From: Betaproteobacteria bacterium HGW-Betaproteobacteria-16
GTDB lineage: Bacteria > Pseudomonadota > Gammaproteobacteria > Burkholderiales > Burkholderiaceae_C
Assembly: GCA_002840835.1 (NCBI GenBank)
Contig: PHCQ01000014.1
Location: 62,001 to 126,000 of the forward strand
DNA length: 64,000 nucleotides
Direction: 5' to 3'
How positions within the stretch are numbered: the first letter of the stretch is position 1; the number at the start of each line of letters is the position of its first letter. Under the pieces are notes generated by a model. It was not told the origin of the DNA, did no database searches, and saw only the letters and a program-made list of their open reading frames with translations. Positions 17,331-25,800 of this stretch are shown piece by piece. Position numbers and translations under genes: made by a program.

Positions 17331-20158
17331 GCAGCGCTCCCGGAAGATTGAACGGGCGCGGGGCTTTCGCGCGAGACAGAGCCCAGCACCGAGATGGTGA
17401 GCAGCGTCGCGCCCACAACAGTGAGATAGACGCCGAGGTCGAACAGCGCGGCCGAAGCAAATGGCAACTCACCGAGCCAAGGCACATGCGGGTGGCCATG
17501 CGCGCTGGTCAGGAACGGCCGGCCAAACAGGAAAGCGCCCACCCCGGTCAGCCCGGCGATGCCCAGACCGGAACCGATCCAGACAACAAAACGTCGTCCT
17601 GCGTGCGCCTTCAGCAAGGACTCTGCCTTGCTTTGCCCCATCGACATGAACTGCAGGACGAGTGCCACCGCCGTGATCAGCCCGGCGATGAAACCACCAC
17701 CAGGCAGGTTGTGACCACGCATGAAAATGTAGACGGTGAACACCAGCGCCAGCGGCAGCACGACCGAGGCTGCCACCCTTAGCAGCAGCGGCTGTGCGGC
17801 AAAGGTCCAGGCGCGCCCATCAGGGTCTGCTGCTGGCCGGCGTGTGCGCATGCCCTCCATCAGTGCAAGCACGCCCAGCGCTGCAATGCCGAGCACCGTG
17901 ATTTCACCAAACGTGTCGTAGCCCCGGAAGTCCACCAGGATCACGTTGACCACATTGGTACCACCACCCACTGGCATGGACTTCTCGAGGAAGTACCAGG
18001 AAATGGACTCGAAGTCGCGCGTGAGCACCACCCAGGCAATGCCAGCCATGGCTGCACCGGCTGCCAGTGCCAAGCCCGCATGGCCGATTCGGTGCATGGA
18101 TTTTGTCTCCTTGGGAGACCGCTGCGGAAGCAGGGCCAGACCCATAAGCAGCAAAACCGTGGAGACCACCTCCACAGAAAGCTGGGTCAACGCCAGATCC
18201 GGCGCAGACAGGCTCACGAAAGTGAGCGCGGTGACCAATCCCACCACGCCCACCAGCACCACCGTCTGAAACCTCTCGCGGTGCGTGAGCGCGATGGCCA
18301 CGCAAGTCGCCAGCAGAAGCAACCAGACCGCGATGGCCAGTGGGGAAGCTGCCATCAATTCCCGCCCGCCGGTACCGATGTCGCTGTTGGCCAGGGGGAT
18401 GCCGGCCAGCAGCAGCGCAGCACCGAGCAACCACGCCACATAGCTTTGTAGCGACCCGTTTTCAAGCCGCTCCGAGATCCGGCCGGACACGGCAAACAGC
18501 CCGTCAATGACGCCGTCGAACATCTGACGCCCCGTGGCCGGACCAAACCAGTCTTCGGAACTGATTCGATGCAGCCACCTGCCACGGGCGAGCCAGAAGT
18601 ACAGGCCAGCGCCCGCTGCCAGCGCGATCACGCTCATGAGCAGCGGCAGGTTGAATCCGTGCCAGATCGCCAGGTGGTATTCAGGCAATGGCTTGCCGGC
18701 CAGCGCGGTGGCAGCCACATCGACCAGCGGGCCAAAGGTGATCGCGGGCAATAGACCGACCACGATGCACATGACCACCAGCAGCATCGACGGCAACTTC
18801 ATGCCCAGCGGTGGCTCGTGCGGATGCGGGTTCGGCACATCGCCGATCGGTCCATTGAAGTAGGTGTCGTGAATGAAGCGCACCGAATAGGCCACGCTGA
18901 AGATGCTGCCCAGCGTCACCGCCACCGGCACGAGCACGCTCCACAGGCCAGCCGTGCCCACCACGGCTTCTGTGAGGAACATCTCCTTTGAAAGGAACCC
19001 GTTCGTCAGCGGCACACCGGCCATGGAGGCCGCCGCCACCATCGACAGCGTGGCGGTCCAGGGCATGAGGCTGTACAGACCGCCGAGCTTGCGCATGTCG
19101 CGGGAATGGGTTTCATGATCGACGATGCCTGCGATCATGAACAACGAAGCCTTGAAGGTGGCGTGGTTGAGCACGTGGAACACCGCCGCCACCGCAGCCA
19201 GCGGCGAACCCAGCCCCACCAGAAAGGTGATGAGCCCGAGGTGGCTCACCGTTGAGTACGCCAGCAGGCCTTTGAGGTCGTGCTTGAAGATGGCAATGAA
19301 GGCCGCAAACATCATCGTTGCCAGGCCTGTCGTGGTGACGATCACCTCGAACCACCCCGAGCCGGCCAGGATCGGATACAGGCGCATCAGCAGGAACACC
19401 CCGGCCTTCACCATGGTGGCCGAGTGCAGGTAGGCGGACACCGGCGTGGGCGCAGCCATGGCGTCGGGCAGCCAGAAATGGAACGGAAACTGCGCGCTCT
19501 TGGTGAAACAGCCCAGCAGGATCAGCAACAGCGCGGGCACGAACATCGGATCGGCCTGGATCTGTGCCACCTGCCCCAGCATGGCGCTGATTTCGTAGGT
19601 GCCAGCAATCTGGCCCAGCAACACAAAGCCACCGAGCATGGCCAGGCCGCCTCCACCGGTCACGGCCAGTGCCTGACGGGCTCCTGCTCTTGCGTCGGCA
19701 CGGTGGCTCCAGTAGCCCACCAGCAGAAACGAAGACAGACTGGTGAGCTCCCAGAACACCACCAGCAGCAGCAGGTTGTCAGACAGGACCACACCGAGCA
19801 TGGCCGCCATGAACAGCATCATCTCGCTGTAGAACTTGGCCACCGAGTCCTTCAGACTGAGGTAGAAGTGGGCGTAGATGACGATCAGCAACCCGATGAA
19901 CAGGATGAGTCCCGCAAACATCAGGGACAGGCCGTCCAGCCTGAACACCAGGTTCAGACCAATCTCCGGCACCCACTGCCAGCTGTTCATCACCACCTCA
20001 CCCGACATCACGGCCGGGGCATGGGAGACCAGCAACACGAAGCTGGCCAGAGTGACCAGTCCAGCGGCCAAGGCAGTCAACAAACGGGATTTCGACCCCA
20101 GCCACATGGTCGACAAGGTACCCAACAGGAGCGGCAGCAGAACAATGAGCAACAGCAC
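17327..20158 (-). CDS. mrpA: Mrp antiporter subunit A fused to subunit B
   Basis: A 943-residue NuoL-like subunit. The N-terminal ~480 residues form the antiporter core (LLLVVFWELTSLSSFLLVGYW; KSAQFPFHFWLPDAMAAPTP; SAYLHSATMVKAGVFLLMRL). The region after about residue 600 is the MrpA C-terminal domain (SAPDLALTQLSVEVVSTVLL; NVVNVILVDFRGYDTFGEIT). The last ~140 residues are the MnhB/MrpB domain (FTVYIFMRGHNLPGGGFIAG). No separate mrpB exists, so this is the fused PhaAB-type group 2 arrangement known from proteobacteria. The start is GTG at 20158, without a strong ribosome site. It is the first gene of the six-gene operon for Na+/K+ efflux and pH homeostasis. Confidence 0.94.
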   Translation of the reverse strand: MLLLIVLLPLLLGTLSTMWLGSKSRLLTALAAGLVTLASFVLLVSHAPAVMSGEVVMNSWQWVPEIGLNLVFRLDGLSLMFAGLILFIGLLIVIYAHFYLSLKDSVAKFYSEMMLFMAAMLGVVLSDNLLLLVVFWELTSLSSFLLVGYWSHRADARAGARQALAVTGGGGLAMLGGFVLLGQIAGTYEISAMLGQVAQIQADPMFVPALLLILLGCFTKSAQFPFHFWLPDAMAAPTPVSAYLHSATMVKAGVFLLMRLYPILAGSGWFEVIVTTTGLATMMFAAFIAIFKHDLKGLLAYSTVSHLGLITFLVGLGSPLAAVAAVFHVLNHATFKASLFMIAGIVDHETHSRDMRKLGGLYSLMPWTATLSMVAAASMAGVPLTNGFLSKEMFLTEAVVGTAGLWSVLVPVAVTLGSIFSVAYSVRFIHDTYFNGPIGDVPNPHPHEPPLGMKLPSMLLVVMCIVVGLLPAITFGPLVDVAATALAGKPLPEYHLAIWHGFNLPLLMSVIALAAGAGLYFWLARGRWLHRISSEDWFGPATGRQMFDGVIDGLFAVSGRISERLENGSLQSYVAWLLGAALLLAGIPLANSDIGTGGRELMAASPLAIAVWLLLLATCVAIALTHRERFQTVVLVGVVGLVTALTFVSLSAPDLALTQLSVEVVSTVLLLMGLALLPQRSPKETKSMHRIGHAGLALAAGAAMAGIAWVVLTRDFESISWYFLEKSMPVGGGTNVVNVILVDFRGYDTFGEITVLGIAALGVLALMEGMRTRRPAADPDGRAWTFAAQPLLLRVAASVVLPLALVFTVYIFMRGHNLPGGGFIAGLITAVALVLQFMSMGQSKAESLLKAHAGRRFVVWIGSGLGIAGLTGVGAFLFGRPFLTSAHGHPHVPWLGELPFASAALFDLGVYLTVVGATLLTISVLGSVSRESPAPVQSSGSAA

Positions 20159-20263
20159 GGCATGTCTTTCAGGTTAACCGTTGATTCTAAAAGTAAATTT
20201 TTGCGACCCCGATGTGGCTTCCACCAAGTCCCGTGGCTCAGCCGCCCTGCCCGGCTACGGTGA

Positions 20264-21442
20264 TCAGGACTGTATGCGTTCAGGTGCGCTGGGCGGCGTT
20301 CGCAAGGTCCAGGCCAGGGGCGAGGCCAGACCAACAACTGATCCCACCAGCCAGAACACCGCCCCCACGCCGATCAGGGTTCCCGCCGATCCAAACAGCA
20401 AGGGCATGACCACACTCGACCCATTGATGGCCATGGCGCGCAAACCGAGGGCCTCGCCGTGGCGGTGGTGCGGCGTCATCTGATGCAGCGTGCTCATGAT
20501 CATCGGCTGCACCGAACCCAGTGCCACACCCAGCATCACCGAGAGCACCGCCATCGCCCATGCCACCTGTGCAAAGGGATACAGGCCAAACAGCACCGCG
20601 GTTGTCAGCATGGCCGCCCCGATCACCACCGATTCGCGCAGATGGGCAACCAACCAAGGCATCACCAGCCGGATACCAGTGGCGGCCAGGGCAAAGCCGC
20701 CCAGGATGGAACCGATCACCGTGGCGCTCAGGCCTCGCTCATGGCCCAGCACCGGTACGAGAAAGGTGTGAACGTCCCAGCAGGACGAAAGCAACCAGTT
20801 GACAATCATCAGCCGACGAAATCCCTTGTCGCGCAGCAGGTTCCATGACGAACCGCTGGACTGGCGAAGCCCGGGATCCACAGGCGCATGTTCAACGGTG
20901 TGGCGCACCCAGAACCATGCCAGCGAAGGCAACAGGGCGAGCAGCAGGAAGGCGGCCCGAAAGCCGAAGCTGTCGATCATCACACCGGCGGCAAAAGGGC
21001 CCAGGAAGTTGGAGATCGATGGCCCGATGGCCATCCAGCTGAACACCTGCTTGAGCTCGGTGGGGCCATGGGCGAGCCGGCCCACATGGCGCTGCAACGC
21101 GATCATCGCAAGGCCCGTTGCCGCACCACAGGCGAAGGCGGTCACACACAACACCGCAAAAACAGGAAAGGCCACCGCCAGCGCCGCGCCCACCGAGGCC
21201 ACCCCCACCGAGATCGCCACCGGTTTGCGAAGGCCGCGTCGGTCCGCATAGCGCCCGGCCGGCAAGGCGATGAACACCGTGGCCAGTGCAAAAAGCGCCA
21301 GCAGCACGCCCACGGCAGCAGGGCTGTATCCCTCTCGCAGCGCCATGAGCGGCGCGGCCATGCGAAATCCCGTCATGCAGGCATGAAGGCAGATTTGCGC
21401 CGCGATGAATCGCGAGAGCTCGGCGCGCAAAGCAGGGTTCAA
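20264..21442 (-). CDS. Major facilitator superfamily transporter
   Basis: A 392-residue, 12-helix MFS permease. The A-loop reads PAGRYADRRGLRKPVAI between helices 2 and 3 at about residues 61-77. The second half includes the matching GGFALAATGIRLVMPWLVAH segment. The substrate is unknown. The only start that keeps the whole first helix (RFIAAQICLHACMTGFRM) is TTG at 21442, because an in-frame TGA lies 13 codons upstream inside the adjacent mobile element. That TTG lies within the 5-bp target duplication of the element, and the natural ribosome site appears to have been displaced (see findings). Expression may therefore be altered. It is followed by mrpA after 105 bp. Confidence 0.85.
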   Translation of the reverse strand: MNPALRAELSRFIAAQICLHACMTGFRMAAPLMALREGYSPAAVGVLLALFALATVFIALPAGRYADRRGLRKPVAISVGVASVGAALAVAFPVFAVLCVTAFACGAATGLAMIALQRHVGRLAHGPTELKQVFSWMAIGPSISNFLGPFAAGVMIDSFGFRAAFLLLALLPSLAWFWVRHTVEHAPVDPGLRQSSGSSWNLLRDKGFRRLMIVNWLLSSCWDVHTFLVPVLGHERGLSATVIGSILGGFALAATGIRLVMPWLVAHLRESVVIGAAMLTTAVLFGLYPFAQVAWAMAVLSVMLGVALGSVQPMIMSTLHQMTPHHRHGEALGLRAMAINGSSVVMPLLFGSAGTLIGVGAVFWLVGSVVGLASPLAWTLRTPPSAPERIQS

Positions 21443-21676
21443 CCTAGAAACCGCAGTTGGACGGATCCGAGTGGGCCGTCAGGGGGAGGGCTGGCAAGGC
21501 GCGACGACGCAGCGGGCTCCTGCCCGCAAGGAGGAGCAACGCCGCCAGCGCGCTCCCTGGCGGCTCAATCGGGTCTGTAGCGCCTTCACCCATCAGGTGA
21601 GCCCCTTCGTGGTCAAGAATCTCAGTGTCCACGGGCACTTCCTGCGGACATGGCGCGGTCAACTGCGGTTTCTAGG
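21443..21676. mobile_element. 234-bp MITE-like element with 17-bp terminal inverted repeats and 5-bp target duplication
   Basis: The left end CCTAGAAACCGCAGTTG (21443-21459) and the right end CAACTGCGGTTTCTAGG (21660-21676) are perfect 17-bp inverted repeats. TTCAA directly flanks both sides (21438-21442 and 21677-21681), as expected for a 5-bp target-site duplication. The inside has no convincing gene. It contains a hairpin GCCGCCAG/CTGGCGGC at 21541-21564. Size, ends and duplication fit a non-autonomous miniature element. The CCTAGA terminus and 5-bp duplication resemble those I recall for the IS1380 family (for example ISEcp1), but the mobilising transposase is not in the window. Confidence 0.8.
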
Positions 21677-21677
21677 T

Positions 21678-23186
21678 TCAAGCGTCCCCGTTGTCGTTGG
21701 GGTCCAGGGGCAGCAGCGCACTGGCCTGCTCTTGCGGCAAGGCCTCTACCGTCTTCAACGCGCGACCCATGGCCCGGCTGCGGGTTTCAGCGTTGTCCAG
21801 TGTGTTGAGCACCGTCTGGGTCTGACTCTTGACCCTGGCAAGCACATCACCAAACTTGCCGAATTCGGTTTTGACCGCGCCCAGCACCTGCCAGACCTCA
21901 CTGGAACGCTTCTCAAGCGCCAACGTGCGAAAGCCCATCTGCAGGGAGTTGAGCATGGCCATGAGCGTGGTCGGCCCGGCCAGCGTGACGCGGTGTTCGC
22001 GCTGCAGTACCTCCATCAAACCCGGGCGGCGCAGCACTTCTGCATACAGCCCTTCCGTGGGCAGGAACAGGATCGCAAAATCGGTGGTGTGGGGTGGCGC
22101 CAGGTACTTGTCGGCCATCGACTTGGCTTCCAGCTTGATGCGTTGCTCCAGCCCTCGCCCGGCCGCCTCTGCACCTTCGGCGTCGGCACGCTGTTGTGCG
22201 TCGAGCAGCCTCTCGTAGTCCTCATTGGGAAACTTCGCATCGATCGGCAGCCAGCACGGCGTGCCGTCGTCGCCCCGGCCCGGCAACTTGATGGCGAAGT
22301 CGACCGTGAATCGGCTGTCCGGTTTGGTGATCACCTGTGTGGCGTACTGATCGGGCGCAAACACCTGTTCCAGCAAGGCGGCAAGCTGCGCCTCGCCAAA
22401 CATGCCGCGGGTCTTCACATTGGTCAGCAGGTGCTTGAGGTCGCCCACGCCCTGCGCCAGCGTCTGCATCTCTCCCAGTCCCTTGTGCACCGCCTCCAGC
22501 CGGTCGGCCACCTGCTTGAAGCTCTCGCCCAGGCGCGCCTGCAGGGTGCTCTGCAACTTCTCGTCCACCGTGGCACGCATTTCGTCCAGCTTGGCGGCAT
22601 TGCTTTGCTGCAGTTGGGTGAGCTGGCCGTCGAGCGTGGTCCGAATCTCGGTCAGGCGCCGGGCATTGCCTTCGCTCATGTCCTGCAACTGCCGGGTGAG
22701 TGTGTCTCCCAGCGTGCCCCGCAGTTGCACCAGTTGCTGCGCGAAGGCGTCGATCTGGGCGTTTTGTGTGCGGGTAGCCTCGGCCGCCTGGGTGTTCAGA
22801 TTCAAGCCCAGCGCCTGCAATTGGGCCGTCAAGGTATCGCCCAGCGTGCCCCGCAGTTGCATCAGCTGCTGGGCAAACGCATCCAGTTGGGCGTTCTGGG
22901 TGCGCGTGGCTTCGGCTTCCTGCCGGGACAGCGTTTCCTGGAACGTGGCCAGCGTCTGCTGGATTTCCTGGCGAGCGCTGCGCGCGTTGTCACCCATCTC
23001 CCGCCGCAATTCGCTTTCGGTCCGCTCCACGCGTTGGCCAATGGCCTGGATGTGTCCCAGCAGTTGCTGGTGATTCGCCTGTCCGTCCGCATCCACGGGA
23101 GGGCGGCGCACCACCAACCAAATGCCGATCAGAAGATTGCCAATCAGCAATGCCAGCATCACCCAGGTCAAGGTGACAACACTCAT
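21678..23186 (-). CDS. rmuC: RmuC-family DNA recombination protein
   Basis: A 502-residue protein with one N-terminal membrane helix (VVTLTWVMLALLIGNLLIGI), a long coiled coil (about 35-240), and the PD-(D/E)XK-related RmuC domain. The domain reads KTRGMFGEAQLAALLEQV, then WLPIDAKFPNEDYERL and FLPTEGLYAEVLRR. RmuC limits sequence inversions at short repeats; its biochemical activity is poorly known. The coiled coil contains a near-exact duplication with a 44-residue period: residues 92-124 and 136-168 both carry EATRTQNAQ[LI]DAFAQQL and LRGTLGDTLT. Its TGA stop lies inside the target duplication of the MITE. It overlaps the upstream dehydrogenase by 4 bp. Confidence 0.93.
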   Translation of the reverse strand: MSVVTLTWVMLALLIGNLLIGIWLVVRRPPVDADGQANHQQLLGHIQAIGQRVERTESELRREMGDNARSARQEIQQTLATFQETLSRQEAEATRTQNAQLDAFAQQLMQLRGTLGDTLTAQLQALGLNLNTQAAEATRTQNAQIDAFAQQLVQLRGTLGDTLTRQLQDMSEGNARRLTEIRTTLDGQLTQLQQSNAAKLDEMRATVDEKLQSTLQARLGESFKQVADRLEAVHKGLGEMQTLAQGVGDLKHLLTNVKTRGMFGEAQLAALLEQVFAPDQYATQVITKPDSRFTVDFAIKLPGRGDDGTPCWLPIDAKFPNEDYERLLDAQQRADAEGAEAAGRGLEQRIKLEAKSMADKYLAPPHTTDFAILFLPTEGLYAEVLRRPGLMEVLQREHRVTLAGPTTLMAMLNSLQMGFRTLALEKRSSEVWQVLGAVKTEFGKFGDVLARVKSQTQTVLNTLDNAETRSRAMGRALKTVEALPQEQASALLPLDPNDNGDA

Positions 23187-24184
23187 GCGGGCGCGACTTC
23201 GGGGTTCAGAGGAGTCAGCGCCTTGCCCTTGATCAGGTAGGCGATGACGTTGTCGGCCGCGAGCATGGCCATCGCCATGCGGGTACCCATGGTGGCGCTG
23301 GCGATGTGGGGTGTCAGCACCACATTGGGCACGGTGAGCAGATCGGGATGTACTTTGGGTTCACCCTCAAACACGTCCAGTCCGGCGGCGGCAATGCGCT
23401 TTTCACGCAGGGCAAGCGCCAGTGCCGCGTCATCCACAATGCCGCCGCGCGCGATGTTGATCAGCGTGGCGGTGGGCTTCATCTGGGCGATCTCGGCTGC
23501 CCCGATGGTGTGGTGAGATTCGGGGCTGTAGGGCAGCACCAGCATCAGGTGGTCGGCGCTCCTGAACAGCTCGGCCTTGTCCACATAGCGCGCCTTGCAT
23601 TCAACTTCCAGGGCGCCATCCAGCCGCGAGCGGTTGTGATAGATCACGTTCATGCCAAAGCCGTGCGCACCGCGACGAGCAATGGCCTGCCCGATGCGAC
23701 CCATGCCCAGAATGCCCAGTGTGCTGCCGTGCACTTCGGCGCCCGCAAACATGTCCAGGCTCCACCGGTTCCAGCGGCCTGCGCGCAAGAAGTGTTCACT
23801 CTCTGTCAGGCGCCTGGCGGTGGCCATCAGCAAGGCAAAGCCGAAGTCGGCGGTGGTCTCGGTCAGCACGTCCGGGGTGTTGGTGGCCAGCACGCCAGCA
23901 GCGTTGATCGCGGCCATGTCGAAGTTGTTGTAACCGACCGCGATGTTGGCAACGATCTTCAGTTGCGGACATGCGGCGAGCAACGCCGCATCCACCCGCT
24001 CGCTGCCCGTGGTGAGCACGCCCACCCTGCCCTGCAGGCGCTGGGCCAGTTGCTCGGGCGGGAGCACATGGTCGGTGTCGTTCATCTCGACATCAAAGTG
24101 CTCGCCCAGTCGGGCGACCACTTCCGGGAACACTTTGCGGGCGATGAAGATGCCCGGGCGGCCTGCCGTGCTGGCCGTGGCCAT
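23183..24184 (-). CDS. D-isomer-specific 2-hydroxyacid dehydrogenase (glyoxylate/hydroxypyruvate reductase-like)
   Basis: A cytosolic NAD(P)-dependent enzyme of 333 residues. The nucleotide-binding motif LGILGMGRIGQA is at residues 156-167. The catalytic triad is Arg246 (NIARGG), Glu275 (FEGEP) and His293 (TPHIASAT). The substrate-binding NIAVGYNNFD segment is that of glyoxylate/glycerate dehydrogenases, so reduction of glyoxylate or hydroxypyruvate is the likeliest reaction; the exact substrate is inferred. The start codon shares its first base with the FKBP stop (TGATG), and the 3' end overlaps rmuC by 4 bp. Confidence 0.9.
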   Translation of the reverse strand: MATASTAGRPGIFIARKVFPEVVARLGEHFDVEMNDTDHVLPPEQLAQRLQGRVGVLTTGSERVDAALLAACPQLKIVANIAVGYNNFDMAAINAAGVLATNTPDVLTETTADFGFALLMATARRLTESEHFLRAGRWNRWSLDMFAGAEVHGSTLGILGMGRIGQAIARRGAHGFGMNVIYHNRSRLDGALEVECKARYVDKAELFRSADHLMLVLPYSPESHHTIGAAEIAQMKPTATLINIARGGIVDDAALALALREKRIAAAGLDVFEGEPKVHPDLLTVPNVVLTPHIASATMGTRMAMAMLAADNVIAYLIKGKALTPLNPEVAPA

Positions 24185-24531
24185 CAGACCGCCAGCAGAT
24201 CGACTTCGAACAGCAGGGTGGCGTTGGGCGGGATCACACCGCCCGCACCCCGGGCGCCGTAACCCAGTTCGGCCGGGATCACGAGCCGCCGCGTGCCGCC
24301 CACGGCCATGCCCTGTACGCCTTCGTCCCAGCCTTTGATGACGTGTCCGGCACCCAGCGGGAATTCAAACGGCTGGCCACGGTCCTTGCTGGAGTCGAAC
24401 TTCGCGCCTTGCACGCCATTGGTGTAGAGCCATCCGGTGTAGTGCACTTGGACCGGGCGTCCTGCCTGCGCGACTTCGCCATTGCCGACCACGGTGTCTT
24501 CGTATTGCAGGCCGCTGGGGGTGGTGATCAT
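24184..24531 (-). CDS. FKBP-type peptidyl-prolyl cis-trans isomerase
   Basis: A single-domain 115-residue FKBP without a signal peptide, so cytosolic. The whole FKBP core is present: VQVHYTGWL, FDSSKDRGQPFEFPLGAG, VIKGWDEGVQGMAVGGTRRL, IPAELGYGARGAGGVIPPNA, LLFEVDLL. It probably assists folding by proline isomerisation. The start at 24531 (MITTPSGLQYED) has AGGAAC upstream. A longer frame upstream is non-coding overlap with the nitroreductase region. It is transcribed with the dehydrogenase and rmuC. Confidence 0.95.
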   Translation of the reverse strand: MITTPSGLQYEDTVVGNGEVAQAGRPVQVHYTGWLYTNGVQGAKFDSSKDRGQPFEFPLGAGHVIKGWDEGVQGMAVGGTRRLVIPAELGYGARGAGGVIPPNATLLFEVDLLAV

Positions 24532-24625
24532 GGTGTTCCTTTGTTGAAGTGAAATGAGGGATTGAGGTTGCAAGACGGCGCCTGCCCCACTGCAAGGCCG
24601 GGGCGAAAGCCGCTTCGAGCAGGCA

Positions 24626-25354
24626 TTATTCCAGCCAGTGGGTGAACGACGAGACCGGTTCCCTGGGCGTGTGAAAGTCGTTGACCGGATCGGCCGGATC
24701 GGCATAACCCAACGACATGCCACAGACCAGCATTTCCTGTTCACCGGCGCCAATGTGCGGAAGAATGATCTTCGCGAAGCCGTTCCACGCGGCCTGGGGA
24801 CAGGTGTGCAGACCATGACCCCGCGCGGCGACCATGATGTTCTGCAGGAACATGCCGTAGTCCACCAGCGATCCCCGGCCCATGATCTGGTCGAGCGTGA
24901 ACATCAGGCCCACCGGCGCATCGAAGAATCGGAAATTGCGCTGGTGCTGCGCATGCATCTTGTCCTTGTCGCCCTTGGTGATACCGAGCAGGCCATACAG
25001 GCTCCAGCCGTTTTCACGCCGGCGGTCGATGTAGGGGCTGACCCATTTTTCAGGGTAGTAGTCGTAGGCCTCGCGGTATTCACTGGCCAGCGACGGGTCG
25101 GCACGCAAGGCATCGTGAGCGGCACACACCTTCTGAACCAGGGCATCGCGGCTGGCGCCCTGCAACACGTAGACCTTCCAGGGCTGCGTGTTGGTGCCGG
25201 AAGGTGCACGACTGGCGACCTCCAGGATGTGCTCGATCACATCGCGCTGCACCGGCCGCGGCAGAAAGGCTCGTGCAGACATGCGACTGGTGATGGCGGC
25301 ATCGACCGCCTGCGCGTCGATCACGGTCGCGGGCGGAACGGGGTTGTGGGTCAT
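24626..25354 (-). CDS. Nitroreductase-family FMN oxidoreductase
   Basis: A 242-residue NAD(P)H:FMN oxidoreductase. The FMN-phosphate motif [13 protein letters not shown] lies near residues 23-35 and [18 protein letters not shown] near 47-64. [20 protein letters not shown] and [10 protein letters not shown] are also typical of the NfnB-like branch. It reduces nitroaromatics or quinones; the physiological substrate is unknown. It overlaps the thioesterase by 4 bp (ATGA) and is the last gene of a three-gene coupled operon. Confidence 0.9.
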   Translation of the reverse strand: MTHNPVPPATVIDAQAVDAAITSRMSARAFLPRPVQRDVIEHILEVASRAPSGTNTQPWKVYVLQGASRDALVQKVCAAHDALRADPSLASEYREAYDYYPEKWVSPYIDRRRENGWSLYGLLGITKGDKDKMHAQHQRNFRFFDAPVGLMFTLDQIMGRGSLVDYGMFLQNIMVAARGHGLHTCPQAAWNGFAKIILPHIGAGEQEMLVCGMSLGYADPADPVNDFHTPREPVSSFTHWLE

Positions 25355-25800
25355 AGCAGGGTCTCCAGGGTCTTTTTCAGCGGCGCCGGCAAAGCCACGG
25401 GCCGGCGGGTTTCACGGTCCACATACACATGAACAAAATGGCCGCAGGCCGCCGCCGTTTCCTGGCCTTGTGCAAACAGGCCCACCTCGTAGCGAACACT
25501 GGAGCTGCCCAGGTGCGCCACACGCAGGCCTGCTTCCACCGTTTGCGGAAAAGCCAGAGGCGCGAAGTAATTGCACTGGGTCTCGATCACCAGGCCGATC
25601 ACCGCGCCAGCATGAATGTCCAGCGCACCTTGTTCGATCAGGTAGGCATTGACCGCCGTGTCGAACCAACTGTAATACACCACGTTGTTGACGTGGCCGT
25701 AAACATCGTTGTCGGCCCATCGCGTGCCGATCGGGCGGAACACGCGATAGGCACTGCGTGGCTGGGGCTGGGCGCGGGGGGGGCGGCTGTCTGTGCTCAT
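25351..25800 (-). CDS. Acyl-CoA thioesterase, 4HBT hot-dog fold
   Basis: A 149-residue single hot-dog domain. The signature [20 protein letters not shown] carries the aspartate (Asp32) that aligns with the nucleophile of 4-hydroxybenzoyl-CoA thioesterase, followed by [10 protein letters not shown]. It hydrolyses an acyl- or aroyl-CoA; the chain length is unknown. The start at 25800 was chosen because it overlaps the stop of the HDAC-family gene by 4 bp (ATGA) and gives the family length. The frame further upstream lies inside that gene. Confidence 0.9.
   Translation of the reverse strand: MSTDSRPPRAQPQPRSAYRVFRPIGTRWADNDVYGHVNNVVYYSWFDTAVNAYLIEQGALDIHAGAVIGLVIETQCNYFAPLAFPQTVEAGLRVAHLGSSSVRYEVGLFAQGQETAAACGHFVHVYVDRETRRPVALPAPLKKTLETLL

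Noticed and set aside
20264-21442. The MFS gene as a pseudogene because of the element at its start
   Set aside because: The reading frame is intact from the TTG onward and includes the whole first helix. Only its translation signals are affected.
21444-21662. A 72-codon minus-strand frame in the MITE
   Set aside because: No similarity that I recognise and no ribosome site. It lies fully between the terminal repeats and is best seen as non-coding.
21405-23240. A 611-codon open frame on the + strand over rmuC and the MITE
   Set aside because: Shadow of rmuC; no domain, and it reads through the inverted-repeat element.
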